Positions 25,495-34,404 of a stretch of 38,546 nt of DNA are shown one piece after another (within the stretch, counting starts at the first letter, position 1; each line of letters starts with the position of its first letter). A model generated the notes under the pieces. The model had not been told where the DNA came from and made no database searches. It saw only the letters and a program-made list of their open reading frames with translations. The translations under genes and the position numbers were made by a program. Location: NCBI GenBank assembly GCA_012959665.1, contig DUCT01000008.1, forward strand, positions 10,777-49,322, written 5' to 3'. This DNA is from Myxococcales bacterium. Lineage in GTDB: Bacteria; Myxococcota_A; UBA9160; UBA4427.

Positions 25495-27867
25495 ATGTCC
25501 AAACCGAATACCGAATGGCTCTTTTGGGCGCTGGTGGGCGCCTCCATCGCGGGATGGGTCGTTTTCCACTTTTCTGCGTTGCTGGCGTGTATGGGCGAAT
25601 GCTATGTGGACCTCGGGAGTGTCCATGGCTACCCAATCGCTCACCTGGAATTCGATGACACTCGGTTAAATACTTGGATTCTGGCGTGGAGTCAGCACGC
25701 CCTGCTCACCCCGGGCATTGGGATTTTTGACGCCAATGCATTCTACCCAGCCCCTGCGGCGCTCGCAGGATCCGAGCACCTGCTGGGCCAGGCAATTCTC
25801 GCCCTTCCCCTGCAAGTCTTTACGGACAATTCAGTTTTCATTTATGGCAGCATGCTGGTCGCCAGCTATGCGGTTCTCGGATTCTCAACCGCTTTCTGTG
25901 TTCGTTGGCTCGTCGATTCCCGGGCAATCGCCCTCTTGGCCAGCCTAGTCGCCATGGCCATGCCCTGGCGTGCCGCCGAACTCAGTCACCTTCAACTTCT
26001 TTGGGCCTGCTGGTTTCCCCTCATCTTCTGCCTCAGCCTCCGCCTCTTGCTACGCCAGGGGAGTTGGAGAGACAGTGCAGTACTCAGCATCGTCCTGACC
26101 CTGCAACTCCTTTCCTCCTACTACCTCGCATACATGATCACGTTCACCCTTGGGATGACCGCTCTGGTCGTCCTGGTAAGGCAGGGAATCGACGGTCCAA
26201 GCTTCGCAAAGCTCGCCCCTGCGGCGCTGGTTCCCTACGGAATCCTGGCCGCAGTCTCTATCCCCTATCTTTCGCGAGCGTCTCGGGGTGAAATTTTAGT
26301 CACCCTCGACCCGAACAAGCCAATGGCCGGTGATCATCTGGGCAACGCCATCCATCTGTTATTTCCCCGATTGGAAACGTTTTGGCAAGCCAATTTTAGC
26401 CACGAGTCCACGTTTCTGATTCCGGCCAGTATTCTCGGGCTTGCCTTCCTGGCTGGCGGCTGGCTGCGGAGACAGAAAAACGAATCCACTATCGAAGAAC
26501 ACGAACACCTCCTGCGGATTCGGATGGCCTTTTGGGCGCTCTTCTTTGTTTGCACCCTTTCACTCATCATGATGCTTGGCTCACATATCGAGATCAACGG
26601 GAGATTTTATAGGCTTCCGTCCTACTGGGCTTCCAGTTTCCTTCCCGGTTTTTCGAGTCTGCGCGCACCCCACCGCTGGGCCATCGTGATCGGAACCTCA
26701 GCTCCACTGCTCGCCGCATTGGGGGCAGTCGGAATCATGAAATCCTGGCGTATCGGGACCCCGCCGACCCAGCATCCGATCCGCTGGGTTGTCGCTGTTC
26801 TACTCACGCTGATGGTCGGACTCAATTTTTCCTGGCAGAAACTTCCCGCCGTTGCTGCATTCGAGCACTCTCCTCATCGAATCGAGCTTTACGAAAAACT
26901 CGCCGAGTTGCCCTTTGGTCCGGTTCTCGAAATCCCCTGGCACTTGAATTCACTGAGACGAAATCCCAGCGACACCCGCTACATGCTCGCGAGTACTCGC
27001 CACTGGCGGCCGATTCTCAACGGTTTCACCGCCCACCTTCCCCCCAGCTTTTTTCTCTTGAACCGGATTTCTCAGGATCTCCCCGAGCCACCGGCGGTGA
27101 AGCGATTGACCCAACTGACCGACCTCCGCTGGGTCGTAGTTCATTGGAAGACATTGCCAAGCAGTCGCTTGAGGGCGTGGCAGTCTCTGGCGAGCAGCGA
27201 ACTTAGGGAGGTGTTTCGTAATTCCGAAGGCGCAATTTTCGAAGTTCTCCAAGACGGAACCAACGGACAGTGGATGCAAGCACTCGTCGGCGGGCATCCC
27301 CGGTCGCGAACCCTTGGCGGGCTGGCGCGTGATGATGTTTCCATCAGCTCACACAGAAGCGGAATTTCTTCCCTGGAAATCAGAGGCGCCTTTCACTTCA
27401 TGGGCTTTCAGCCCATAGACCGGCCCATCGAGCTCGAAATTCAAAATTTTGAAAAGAAAACCTGGCCTGGTCTGGACGTCCAGTCAGAAGGCCTAGTCAA
27501 GCTGCGATACGCCTTCTCCGACCAGAAGGATCAACTGATCCAAACGGGCACGGCATTCCTGGATGCCGATATCCCCCCAGGAGCCTCCATTGTCTCGCCT
27601 ATCCTCGGAGCCCCCACGCATCCGGGGTCCTACCGACTTTGCGTAGACCTCGTCCAAATCCGAAACGGAGCCCCTCGAGCCCTGCCCTTCGATCCCCTGG
27701 AGGTTGACGTACAAGTCGCGGGCAAAAGAAGCAGTGGAAAAAATTCACTCGAGCACCTGGCTCAGGCTTATCAAGAATATCGAGCGAAGGATCTTGGGCA
27801 GAATTTGTCTCGGTGTGCACAGGAGCGCATCGACTCTTCTCCCCCGAGTGCAGCACTGTCCCACTGA
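25495..27867 (+). CDS. Large GT-C-like membrane protein with C-terminal β-sandwich
   Basis: A 790-residue protein. About 10-11 membrane helices occupy residues 10-460. An early loop has DTRLNTWILAWSQHAL, a pattern of GT-C-fold membrane proteins of the YfhO/ArnT superclass, and SYYLAYMITF follows in the middle. From about residue 480 the protein is soluble. The last ~150 residues include SIVSPILGAPTHPGSYRLCVDLVQIRNG, resembling β-sandwich domains ('PG-x-Y-x-L-x-x-DLV') attached to glycan-handling proteins. ATG 25495 has GAGG five bases upstream; the frame opens at 25429 but adds a polar lead. Probably a lipid-linked sugar transferase; donor and acceptor are unknown. It is divergent from wecB and ends 36 bp from a convergent methyltransferase gene. 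Confidence 0.7.
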   Translation: MSKPNTEWLFWALVGASIAGWVVFHFSALLACMGECYVDLGSVHGYPIAHLEFDDTRLNTWILAWSQHALLTPGIGIFDANAFYPAPAALAGSEHLLGQAILALPLQVFTDNSVFIYGSMLVASYAVLGFSTAFCVRWLVDSRAIALLASLVAMAMPWRAAELSHLQLLWACWFPLIFCLSLRLLLRQGSWRDSAVLSIVLTLQLLSSYYLAYMITFTLGMTALVVLVRQGIDGPSFAKLAPAALVPYGILAAVSIPYLSRASRGEILVTLDPNKPMAGDHLGNAIHLLFPRLETFWQANFSHESTFLIPASILGLAFLAGGWLRRQKNESTIEEHEHLLRIRMAFWALFFVCTLSLIMMLGSHIEINGRFYRLPSYWASSFLPGFSSLRAPHRWAIVIGTSAPLLAALGAVGIMKSWRIGTPPTQHPIRWVVAVLLTLMVGLNFSWQKLPAVAAFEHSPHRIELYEKLAELPFGPVLEIPWHLNSLRRNPSDTRYMLASTRHWRPILNGFTAHLPPSFFLLNRISQDLPEPPAVKRLTQLTDLRWVVVHWKTLPSSRLRAWQSLASSELREVFRNSEGAIFEVLQDGTNGQWMQALVGGHPRSRTLGGLARDDVSISSHRSGISSLEIRGAFHFMGFQPIDRPIELEIQNFEKKTWPGLDVQSEGLVKLRYAFSDQKDQLIQTGTAFLDADIPPGASIVSPILGAPTHPGSYRLCVDLVQIRNGAPRALPFDPLEVDVQVAGKRSSGKNSLEHLAQAYQEYRAKDLGQNLSRCAQERIDSSPPSAALSH

Positions 27868-27903
27868 GCATCAGGAATGGAAATCAGTCGGAGCGGGCCA
27901 ACC

Positions 27904-28710
27904 TCAGGGGAGGCTTCCTTCCACGGGCTTCGCGACACCCACCACATGCGCTCCCATTCGCCCAAGCACGCCACCCGAGTGGTAGGGCCAGAACTTCGCC
28001 TCTGCCCGCGCCGGGAAGAGGGTCAGGCGAGCAAGTAGGCTCCCCTGGAACAGGCGGGTTTGTGCATTGATACAGAGTACGCCGACTCCGAAATACTCGT
28101 CCAATTCGAGGCCACTCCTTGCGAGAGCCTCGGTCACCTCAAACAACGAGTACGTACGAGATATCATCGTGCTTTGGGGATTCCAACGGCGCCGAATCCA
28201 GCGATAAATATTTCCAAGGAAACCATAAATGGATTCACTCGGGACATAAGTAAAAACGAAACGACCACGTGAATCCAGGCGGCTACGCATCGAGGCCAGT
28301 GCCTTGGTCAAATCAGGCAAGTGGTCGAAGAGTTCCATGCAGAGAACAATGTCAAAATCATTCGTTACGACTTCCGAAAGATTTTCTGCATTGGCCTCCC
28401 GGAAATCAATTACACTCCCAAACCCCTCTTGTTCGGCCGCTTCTCGGGCCACTTCGAGCATCTCCTGATTGATATCCACCGCAACAATCTGGCAGCCCTG
28501 GCGAGCGAAGTGGATAGCAAATCGACCCCGCCCAGTACCCACGTCAAGAACCCGACAATTGCTACCGACTTCAACATGGTCATCGAGGATCGTCAACTCG
28601 GCGTCGTAATGAAAGGAGAGCGGACCCGCATGAGGAGACCACCACCGCTCCACCGTACCTGCTTCGGAGAAGTAGTCGGGGACTGCCTTCGGGTCCAGTT
28701 TTTCCGCCAT
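27904..28710 (-). CDS. Class I SAM-dependent methyltransferase
   Basis: A 268-residue soluble methyltransferase. The SAM-binding motif I is VLDVGTGRGRFAIHFA (about residues 54-69), motif II is IVAVDINQEML, and the motif IV region is FDIVLCMELFDHLPD. The C-terminal part (NIYRWIRRRWNPQSTMISRTYS) resembles methyltransferases found next to glycosyltransferases. Its ATG overlaps the TGA of the upstream GT2 gene (TGATG), so the two are translationally coupled. That suggests it methylates a sugar, a lipid carrier or another product of the same pathway; the substrate cannot be deduced. Confidence 0.88.
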   Translation of the reverse strand: MAEKLDPKAVPDYFSEAGTVERWWSPHAGPLSFHYDAELTILDDHVEVGSNCRVLDVGTGRGRFAIHFARQGCQIVAVDINQEMLEVAREAAEQEGFGSVIDFREANAENLSEVVTNDFDIVLCMELFDHLPDLTKALASMRSRLDSRGRFVFTYVPSESIYGFLGNIYRWIRRRWNPQSTMISRTYSLFEVTEALARSGLELDEYFGVGVLCINAQTRLFQGSLLARLTLFPARAEAKFWPYHSGGVLGRMGAHVVGVAKPVEGSLP

Positions 28711-29447
28711 CAGCCCGAGCCGAATTTACGCGAGAATATGAGCGCCAGCGTTTCGCCAACGGTCCGGAGGACCATCATTTTACTCACCCCAAATTTCTGG
28801 TCATAACGCAGTATCAGCGGAACCTCAGTCATGATCGCACCCATCCTGCGGAGTTTAAGAAGAATGTCCACCATGCAGGAAAATCCACTCTGTGCCACGA
28901 ATTGAGGGCCGTGAATTTCAAATGCTCGACTCAACACGTCGGCACGATAGGCACGGAAACCACACGTAAAATCACGAACATTGCGCGTGGGAAAAAGCAG
29001 GCCAAAAACAACTCGAGCACCAAAGCTCAAAAATCGCCGGTGATATGGGACACCCTGAATATTAGCCCCCGGGCGATATCGAGATGCAATGACCACGTCG
29101 TTACCTTCGCGAATACCTCGCACCATTCGCGCGATCAAGCCAGGCGTGTGGGTGTTATCGGAATCCATCGTCACGATGATGTCGCGAGGGTCTGCGCCCT
29201 CCAATGCAGCGACTAGGCCGGTCCGGATAGCGTCACCCAGACCCAAATTTTCGGAATGCTCGACCAACGTAACTGGCATCTCGCCGGCCAGGGAAAGCGC
29301 CGCCTCCCCCGTCCCGTCGGTACTGCCGTCATTCACCACTATCACCCGGTAATCGATGCGACTTTCCTGCATCGACTGACGGATTGCGGCCAACAGCAAC
29401 GGCAGCGTCTCGGCTTCATTGTAGGCCGGTAGTGCTATAATCAACAT
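28710..29447 (-). CDS. Family 2 glycosyltransferase (polyprenyl-phosphate sugar synthase-like)
   Basis: A 245-residue GT-A enzyme. The N-terminal IALPAYNEAETLPLLLAAI is the nucleotide-sugar-binding start of GT2. VIVVNDGSTDGTGE follows, then the DxD-type metal motif in TMDSDNTHTPGLIARMV. CGFRAYRADVLSRAF and VPLILRYDQKFGVSKM are typical of dolichyl/polyprenyl-phosphate mannose or glucose synthases. It lacks the C-terminal membrane helices found in some members, so it is probably a peripheral cytoplasmic enzyme. It could supply the polyprenyl-phosphate sugar used by the GT-C proteins at 22330-24018 and 25495-27867. The stop overlaps the methyltransferase start. Confidence 0.9.
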   Translation of the reverse strand: MLIIALPAYNEAETLPLLLAAIRQSMQESRIDYRVIVVNDGSTDGTGEAALSLAGEMPVTLVEHSENLGLGDAIRTGLVAALEGADPRDIIVTMDSDNTHTPGLIARMVRGIREGNDVVIASRYRPGANIQGVPYHRRFLSFGARVVFGLLFPTRNVRDFTCGFRAYRADVLSRAFEIHGPQFVAQSGFSCMVDILLKLRRMGAIMTEVPLILRYDQKFGVSKMMVLRTVGETLALIFSRKFGSG

Positions 29448-29505
29448 TCGCCAGCCATCCTCGCAATCGTCTTGGCCGGTATCTAGGCCCGTCCTCAGGA
29501 AAACT

Positions 29506-31122
29506 CTACTTGGTCAGAGCCGCCCCGAAGTTATTGATTGCCTCCACCAGAGCATTCACTCGATAAGGCTTTGTCAAAAATCCCACGAGGGGATCATCTC
29601 CCAAAATCTCTTCGATATTCGCATTCGAATATCCACTCGAGACCAGAATAGGCAGATTTGGGAGCCTGGATCGGAGCGCAATAAACATCTCCTCAAAAAC
29701 GATATCGGGCATCATGATGTCGACGATGGCCGCACAATAATCGAGGTCCATATCTTCTAGTAACTCTAAAAATTCTGACTCGCTGGACGCCGTATCCACT
29801 CGGTATCCCTCGCGCTCCATTCCCCTTCGGATCGTATCCAAGACGATCAGTTCGTCGTCAATGGCCAGCAGTTTTTCATTTCTTTTTGAACCTTTTTTCA
29901 GACTAGGAACGGCGACGGCGATATCGACGTTGCCGGTCAAGACCGGAAAAATCGCTCGAATTTTCGCCCCCTGGCCTTCGGTGCTTGAAAAAAGGACCCC
30001 TCCATTATGGCTCCTTGCGATGTCCTGTACTGCCGCCAATCCCAAACCTCGCCCCAAGCCCTTTGTCGAGAAGAAAGGCTCAAAAACTCGCTTGTTCCCG
30101 CTTTGCGGGATACCGCAACCCTGATCCTCAATTTCCAAAAAAACGTAGGAACCCGGCAGAACCGAGTCCTCAAACCACTCTGCAGAGGCTTCGGACTCAC
30201 CTATTTCCTGGGATCCAGTTCGAACAAACAAAGTTCCGATCGCGGGGAGCGTGGCTTCGAAGCCGTTCGTTACCAGGTTCATGATTAGCTGACGGAATCG
30301 CGCCGAATCACCCCACACCTGAGGCAGCTCTGATTCCAACTCCCTGACCACACTCACTTTGGCATCCAGGGAAGGCCTCATCATAGAAAGCGTCTCGGTA
30401 ACGAAAATACTTATATCTATCGCCTCCAACAAAGCAGGCGCCTTTCCGCAATACGCCTTCAACTGACGAGTCAAGTCCGCAGCTCTTTCTGCCGCATCTT
30501 CGACATCGGCCAATGCTTCGGTGAACTCAATGCCTTCTCCCGGCCCAAGCTGCTTCGCGTAACTTGCGTTTCCCAGAATTCCAACAAGTAAATTATTGAA
30601 GTCATGAGCGATCCCTGACGCCATGAGCTCAATGCCTTCGAGTCGTTGATTCGCCACCATCCGCGCCTCCATGCGCTGTCTCTGCAATTTGTCGCTTCGA
30701 TTGGCCTCTTCAGCCAAACGAATACGCTCTCGGAAAAGCTCGTGGGTTCTCGTATCAACTGCTCGACTCAGGGCCCGTTCCTGAAGGCTCAATTGATCTG
30801 AATTGTCTTCGTTTTGCTTCAAGACGAATATCAGGTCTCGCGCCGTAGAATGAAAGAGGTGCGCACATGAGAGTACGAAAATCGAGCCACCGAAAAAGAT
30901 GGCCGAAACGATTCGATCCGCCTGCGTTACTTCCGACACAGAGAACAAGTGTCCGATAAACGCCAGATATCCGCTGATGAAGCCAATGACCATGGCGCCG
31001 AGCAGGAGCCAACGAAAGTTGTTTTTTTTGCTCCTGGAAAGTACGTATACCCGGCGAAACTGATCCAATGCCAGGATGAAGAGAACTAAAGAAACCGAGA
31101 CAACAAGCGTCTCAACAGCCAC
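29506..31122 (-). CDS. Membrane hybrid histidine kinase with receiver domain
   Basis: A 538-residue protein starting at GTG with GAGGAGGA upstream. Three membrane helices (about residues 5-20, 37-61 and 71-90) have almost no periplasmic loop, so sensing is probably within the membrane or indirect. A coiled coil (about 105-165) leads to phosphoacceptor His173 in GIAHDFNN. The ATPase domain has N-box MNLVTNGFEA (from 281), G1 DQGCGI (from 333) and G2 GRGLGL (357-362). The receiver (about 417-535) has Asp422-Asp423, phospho-Asp468 in IVDIMMPD and Lys518. The usual Gly after the MP motif is not present (MPDIVFEEMF), a small departure. No output domain or partner regulator is nearby. It lies 58 bp upstream of the GT2-methyltransferase pair on the same strand, and might be co-transcribed with it. 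Confidence 0.92.
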   Translation of the reverse strand: MAVETLVVSVSLVLFILALDQFRRVYVLSRSKKNNFRWLLLGAMVIGFISGYLAFIGHLFSVSEVTQADRIVSAIFFGGSIFVLSCAHLFHSTARDLIFVLKQNEDNSDQLSLQERALSRAVDTRTHELFRERIRLAEEANRSDKLQRQRMEARMVANQRLEGIELMASGIAHDFNNLLVGILGNASYAKQLGPGEGIEFTEALADVEDAAERAADLTRQLKAYCGKAPALLEAIDISIFVTETLSMMRPSLDAKVSVVRELESELPQVWGDSARFRQLIMNLVTNGFEATLPAIGTLFVRTGSQEIGESEASAEWFEDSVLPGSYVFLEIEDQGCGIPQSGNKRVFEPFFSTKGLGRGLGLAAVQDIARSHNGGVLFSSTEGQGAKIRAIFPVLTGNVDIAVAVPSLKKGSKRNEKLLAIDDELIVLDTIRRGMEREGYRVDTASSESEFLELLEDMDLDYCAAIVDIMMPDIVFEEMFIALRSRLPNLPILVSSGYSNANIEEILGDDPLVGFLTKPYRVNALVEAINNFGAALTK

Positions 31123-31525
31123 CTGATTTCCTCCTCACGCTTTGCAGTGACTTTTCATGAATTGGTTCGGAATCCAAGGGTTTGTTCTCTCTCAGAACTA
31201 CGACCCGCATGGGTTTCCAATGGCGCAATAGAATAAGCAGTTGATTTAGTCAGGAGTTCTGAAAATTTTCGCTTTATCCATAATAGCGCCTCCGGTCCCA
31301 GGAATCTGGAATTTCCTGGAAGCTACCCAAACATGGAATCGGGAATACGCTCCCCCCTCCGGCTCGAATTGTCCCAAATGCGAAAATTGCCGACTCATTA
31401 CCCCGCCGCCGAGAAACCCTGATCTTTCACTTCAACCCATATTAATTGTCGGGTTTTTTCCAGGGCCCAGGGTCGCCCTGGGTATTGGGGAAGCGCGGTC
31501 GCCGACCCTCTTCTGCTGGAAAGCT
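31123..31525. other. Gene-free stretch between two minus-strand genes
   Basis: 403 bases. Near the kinase end is the kinase ribosome-binding site (complement GAGGAGGA) and presumably its promoter. Near the other end is a perfect hairpin (listed separately). The stretch is relatively AT-rich around 31205-31275. I see no open frame with protein-like character and no RNA gene. Confidence 0.6.
31466..31482 (-). terminator. Hairpin downstream of the DUF1330-like gene
   Basis: CCCAGGG (31466-31472) pairs perfectly with CCCTGGG (31476-31482) around loop TCG. It lies 44 bases past the stop of the minus-strand gene at 31526-32404. On the transcribed strand it is followed by CCCTGG and then an A-run, not a T-run, so it is not a standard intrinsic terminator. 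Confidence 0.4.
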
Positions 31526-32404
31526 CTAGATGGAGTACCGAGAAAATTCCGGCCACGGTGTACCCGGAATTGCGATGGCTCTCGAGAGACTCGCCTCTCG
31601 GTGAACAACCCCTCGGCTGAAATTTCTTGAGCGGATCAGGTGCCTAAGTGCCATGCGAGATGGCCAGCCAACCAGAACAAGTTGCGACCAGTGCTGGCCC
31701 AAAGGGTGATCTGAATCTCCAAGCAGAACGGTCATGGGTGTAGCTACCCAATAGAAATTTCCTCCGCGCCGGTACACTTCGATCGCAGTATTTCTGGCAT
31801 AGCGCTCGTACGCTTTCTTGCCCGTCTGACTCCTCTCACCAGACGCAGATGCTGTTCTCTCGTAGGAAGCAGTTTCCCTGATCCCGTTGAGGTTAACCAT
31901 GGTGAAGGGTTGCCATTGATCATGGTCATAAAATACGGAGAGCTGCGCAGCGTCCGAGGAAATTCCCATGCTTCGGGAATCTTGGGGGAGTTTTTCCTCA
32001 GGAACTTCTACGACTTGTACAGGCGAAAACGTTCTAACGAGTCTTCCTGCAATTGAAGAAATACGATGAGAAGATCGTGAATCCGGCGTCAGAGCCAGAA
32101 TAAGGACATCCCGAATGCCCATTTCGATGTTCGAAGTTGCGCGAGCTAACACCTCCACCGCTCCGCGCCGTGACGAATACTCCTCCAGAAGAAGGTGGCT
32201 AAAGCTCAACGCAGACCGACCCTGAACTACATCGAGATTCCCGACATAAATTCTCTCGCCACCCACGTCTTCTATCCAGTGCTTGCTGGCGTCCACCCAG
32301 GCACTGAAAAGCTCAAGATTCGTCACATCAACGAAACGTGCTAGGGCAACCCGGTTTCCGTCGTCTCTTGCGAGGAAATTTTCCCAGCGCTCTTCGCCCT
32401 GCAT
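31526..32404 (-). CDS. Tandem DUF1330/EthD-like protein
   Basis: A 292-residue soluble protein with no signal peptide. Two similar halves are visible. The first (about residues 17-85) reads VALARFVDVTNLELFSAWVDASKHWIEDVGGERIYVG, ending FSHLLLEEYSSRRGAVEVLA. The second (about 165-280) reads TMVNLNGIRETASYE, then YARNTAIEVYRRGGNFYWVA, LVLVGWPSRMALRHLIRSRNF, and HREASLSRAIAIPGTPW. This is the pattern of DUF1330-type dimeric ferredoxin-like α/β barrels fused in tandem, so one chain could form an intramolecular barrel. The function is unknown; relatives include EthD-like and small heme/monooxygenase-type folds. GGAGGG lies about ten bases before the ATG. It is divergent from a sugar symporter gene across a 421-bp gap. 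Confidence 0.6.
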   Translation of the reverse strand: MQGEERWENFLARDDGNRVALARFVDVTNLELFSAWVDASKHWIEDVGGERIYVGNLDVVQGRSALSFSHLLLEEYSSRRGAVEVLARATSNIEMGIRDVLILALTPDSRSSHRISSIAGRLVRTFSPVQVVEVPEEKLPQDSRSMGISSDAAQLSVFYDHDQWQPFTMVNLNGIRETASYERTASASGERSQTGKKAYERYARNTAIEVYRRGGNFYWVATPMTVLLGDSDHPLGQHWSQLVLVGWPSRMALRHLIRSRNFSRGVVHREASLSRAIAIPGTPWPEFSRYSI

Positions 32405-32825
32405 TCTTCGCCAGCCCTCCGGTTGGAATCAATCTTCCCCAGCTAAGAACTTCAGCACTGAAGCCTCCCACGCGCAACCGCAGCATCGGATGGGCATCTT
32501 CCTTTTAGCGCAGGTGCTTGGTTTTAAAGGGATTGTTTCTGTTCGAATCGACCCCAGCTCGATGCGGATAGCAATTAGCGCCTCCCCGGGTGGCTCGGAA
32601 TGGCTGAGGATCCGGGCGGGCTCATGGCAGAGGGACACCCCCAGGTCACGCGCTTTTTCATGCGCCGAAAATTCTCAGACGGCTGCTCGATTCCCGAGAC
32701 GCCGATTCGGGTATCAGCGATACTTTGCCCGCGCGGAGCCTTTTGTGGGCAAAACGGTTCTCACCTGAAGCGGTTGAGGCCTGCGCAAAACAGCCCCTCT
32801 TCGACTGTGCTAACCGGTTATCTCT
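32405..32825. other. Gene-free divergent gap
   Basis: 421 bases between the starts of the DUF1330-like gene (minus) and the symporter gene (plus). It should hold both promoters, but no strong -35/-10 pair is visible. Two structures stand out: GTATC/GATAC (32711-32715 with 32719-32723), directly followed by TTTGCCC (32724-32730) pairing with GGGCAAA (32747-32753). They could form two stacked hairpins in the symporter leader RNA. Open frames across the gap show no protein-like character. Confidence 0.5.
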
Positions 32826-34301
32826 ATGACAACCTCCGTGAAATCCTCGGCAGAATACGCCAGTGCCCGAACTCTCCTTGCGTTCGGAACAGGGTCTATC
32901 GCCGTAGGTACAAAGAATGTGATTTTTTCCTCTTGGCTGATGCTCTACTACAACCAAGTCCTCGGCCTGAAGCCCTACCTAGCAGGCCTTGCCCTCGCAC
33001 TTGCATTGGTCGTGGACGCGGTGAGCGATCCCATGGTGGGCGCCTGGTCGGACCGGGCTCGAACACGATGGGGCAGACGCCACCCCTTTATCTACGCCAG
33101 CCTGCTTCCTTTTAGCGGCTTCATATATTTGATCCTCCAGCCCATGCCGGGCGCGTCCCAGTCCGAGCTCTTTGTTCGACTTCTCTTATTGGCCATTGGG
33201 GTTCGCCTCTCCATGACCTTCTATGAGGTTCCGCGCTCCGCACTCGGCCCCGAACTCACCAAGGACTACGACCAGCGTACTCTGATGGTCGGAATTTCCA
33301 CGGCATTTGGATGGTTGGGGGGAGCGGGCATCGCGGCTATCGCGCTAGGGGGCCTCTTTCCCGAATCAGCCGAATTTTCGGGGTCTCGCGCGTTCCTGAA
33401 CCCCTCTGGGTACAGTTCCCTCGCCTTCATCGCAGGCGGCGCAATTCTGGTCTCCGGACTCCTTTCAACTGTCGGGCTTCATAGCCGAATACCCTACCTC
33501 CACGTCCCGGAACGAAGCGAGAGGCCAAGCTTCAAGCAATTAATGCAGGAAATCCTGGAGACCCTTTCCAATCGGTCCTGGCTGGTTGTCTTCCTCGCTG
33601 GGCTTGTTTTTGCCCTGTTCATCGGACTGCAAGCCGGGACCGAGAACTACTACAACATCTATTTCTGGGAATGGGTCCCCGCAGATATTCGAACCTTTCC
33701 AATCGTACAGGCCGCCGTGGCAATCACTTGCGGCTTTGCGACCAGCATATTTTCTCGAGGTCGCGACAAGAAAAAGATGGCCGTGCGTCTTTTCGCTGCC
33801 AGCGTGGTTCTCGGGCCTCTTCCCGTCGGACTCCGGTTACTCGATGCCTCCACGACGTTTTCGACCTTTCCCGCCAACGGAACTGAGCTTCTCTGGTGGT
33901 TCCTTCTCCTTCACAGCTGCGTGATGATCACGCTCAGCGTTACTGGATTCATTCTTCTCGGTTCGATGGTGGCGGACATCGTCGAAGAAAGTCAAAGCCA
34001 GACCGGACGCAGGAGCGAGGGACTGCTCAATGCCGGCCCACATCTCGCCCAGAAGACCATGAGCGCCGGGGGCGTGCTCATCACAGGCGTGGTGCTTTCT
34101 ACGTTTGGTTTCGACGTGCCCAATCCCACCGTTGAATCCATGTACGAACCCATGCGAAAAATGGCAGCTACTCATCTTGTTTTGGGGATGACTCTACCCG
34201 TCATCTGCACCTACCTGATCTCCAAGTACACCATTACCCGGGGCGACCATATGAAACGCGTAGCCGAGCTAGGTTACTCCGAGGAAGACGGAACCCGGTA
34301 G
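32826..34301 (+). CDS. MFS sugar:cation symporter (GPH family)
   Basis: A 491-residue inner-membrane transporter with about 12 helices. The GPH (glycoside-pentoside-hexuronide) signature is clear in the first half: VVDAVSDPMVGAWSDRARTRWGRRHPFIYASLLP. Then come the helix-3/4 loop FYEVPRSALGPELTKDYDQRT, and in the second half GSMVADIVEESQSQTGRRSEGLLNA. Members import sugars or glycosides with H+ or Na+. The specific substrate cannot be read. The ATG has no good Shine-Dalgarno sequence. It is followed after 103 bp by a DUF3604 gene on the same strand, and a sulfatase is elsewhere in the window. Uptake of a (possibly desulfated) sugar is a reasonable but unproven link. Confidence 0.9.
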   Translation: MTTSVKSSAEYASARTLLAFGTGSIAVGTKNVIFSSWLMLYYNQVLGLKPYLAGLALALALVVDAVSDPMVGAWSDRARTRWGRRHPFIYASLLPFSGFIYLILQPMPGASQSELFVRLLLLAIGVRLSMTFYEVPRSALGPELTKDYDQRTLMVGISTAFGWLGGAGIAAIALGGLFPESAEFSGSRAFLNPSGYSSLAFIAGGAILVSGLLSTVGLHSRIPYLHVPERSERPSFKQLMQEILETLSNRSWLVVFLAGLVFALFIGLQAGTENYYNIYFWEWVPADIRTFPIVQAAVAITCGFATSIFSRGRDKKKMAVRLFAASVVLGPLPVGLRLLDASTTFSTFPANGTELLWWFLLLHSCVMITLSVTGFILLGSMVADIVEESQSQTGRRSEGLLNAGPHLAQKTMSAGGVLITGVVLSTFGFDVPNPTVESMYEPMRKMAATHLVLGMTLPVICTYLISKYTITRGDHMKRVAELGYSEEDGTR

Positions 34302-34404
34302 CCAATCGGGTCTAGTCCCGAGTTCCTCGAGGGTCACCCAAGGTGCAACTCGATGGGCGTACAGGTGTTCCGAGAACAGGGAGCAATACGAGAGGGTGCG
34401 CTCT

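Noticed and set aside
32429-32957. Open frames on both strands in the gap before the symporter gene.
   Set aside because: None shows a protein-like composition, ribosome-binding site or recognisable motif; those reaching past 32826 overlap the symporter start.
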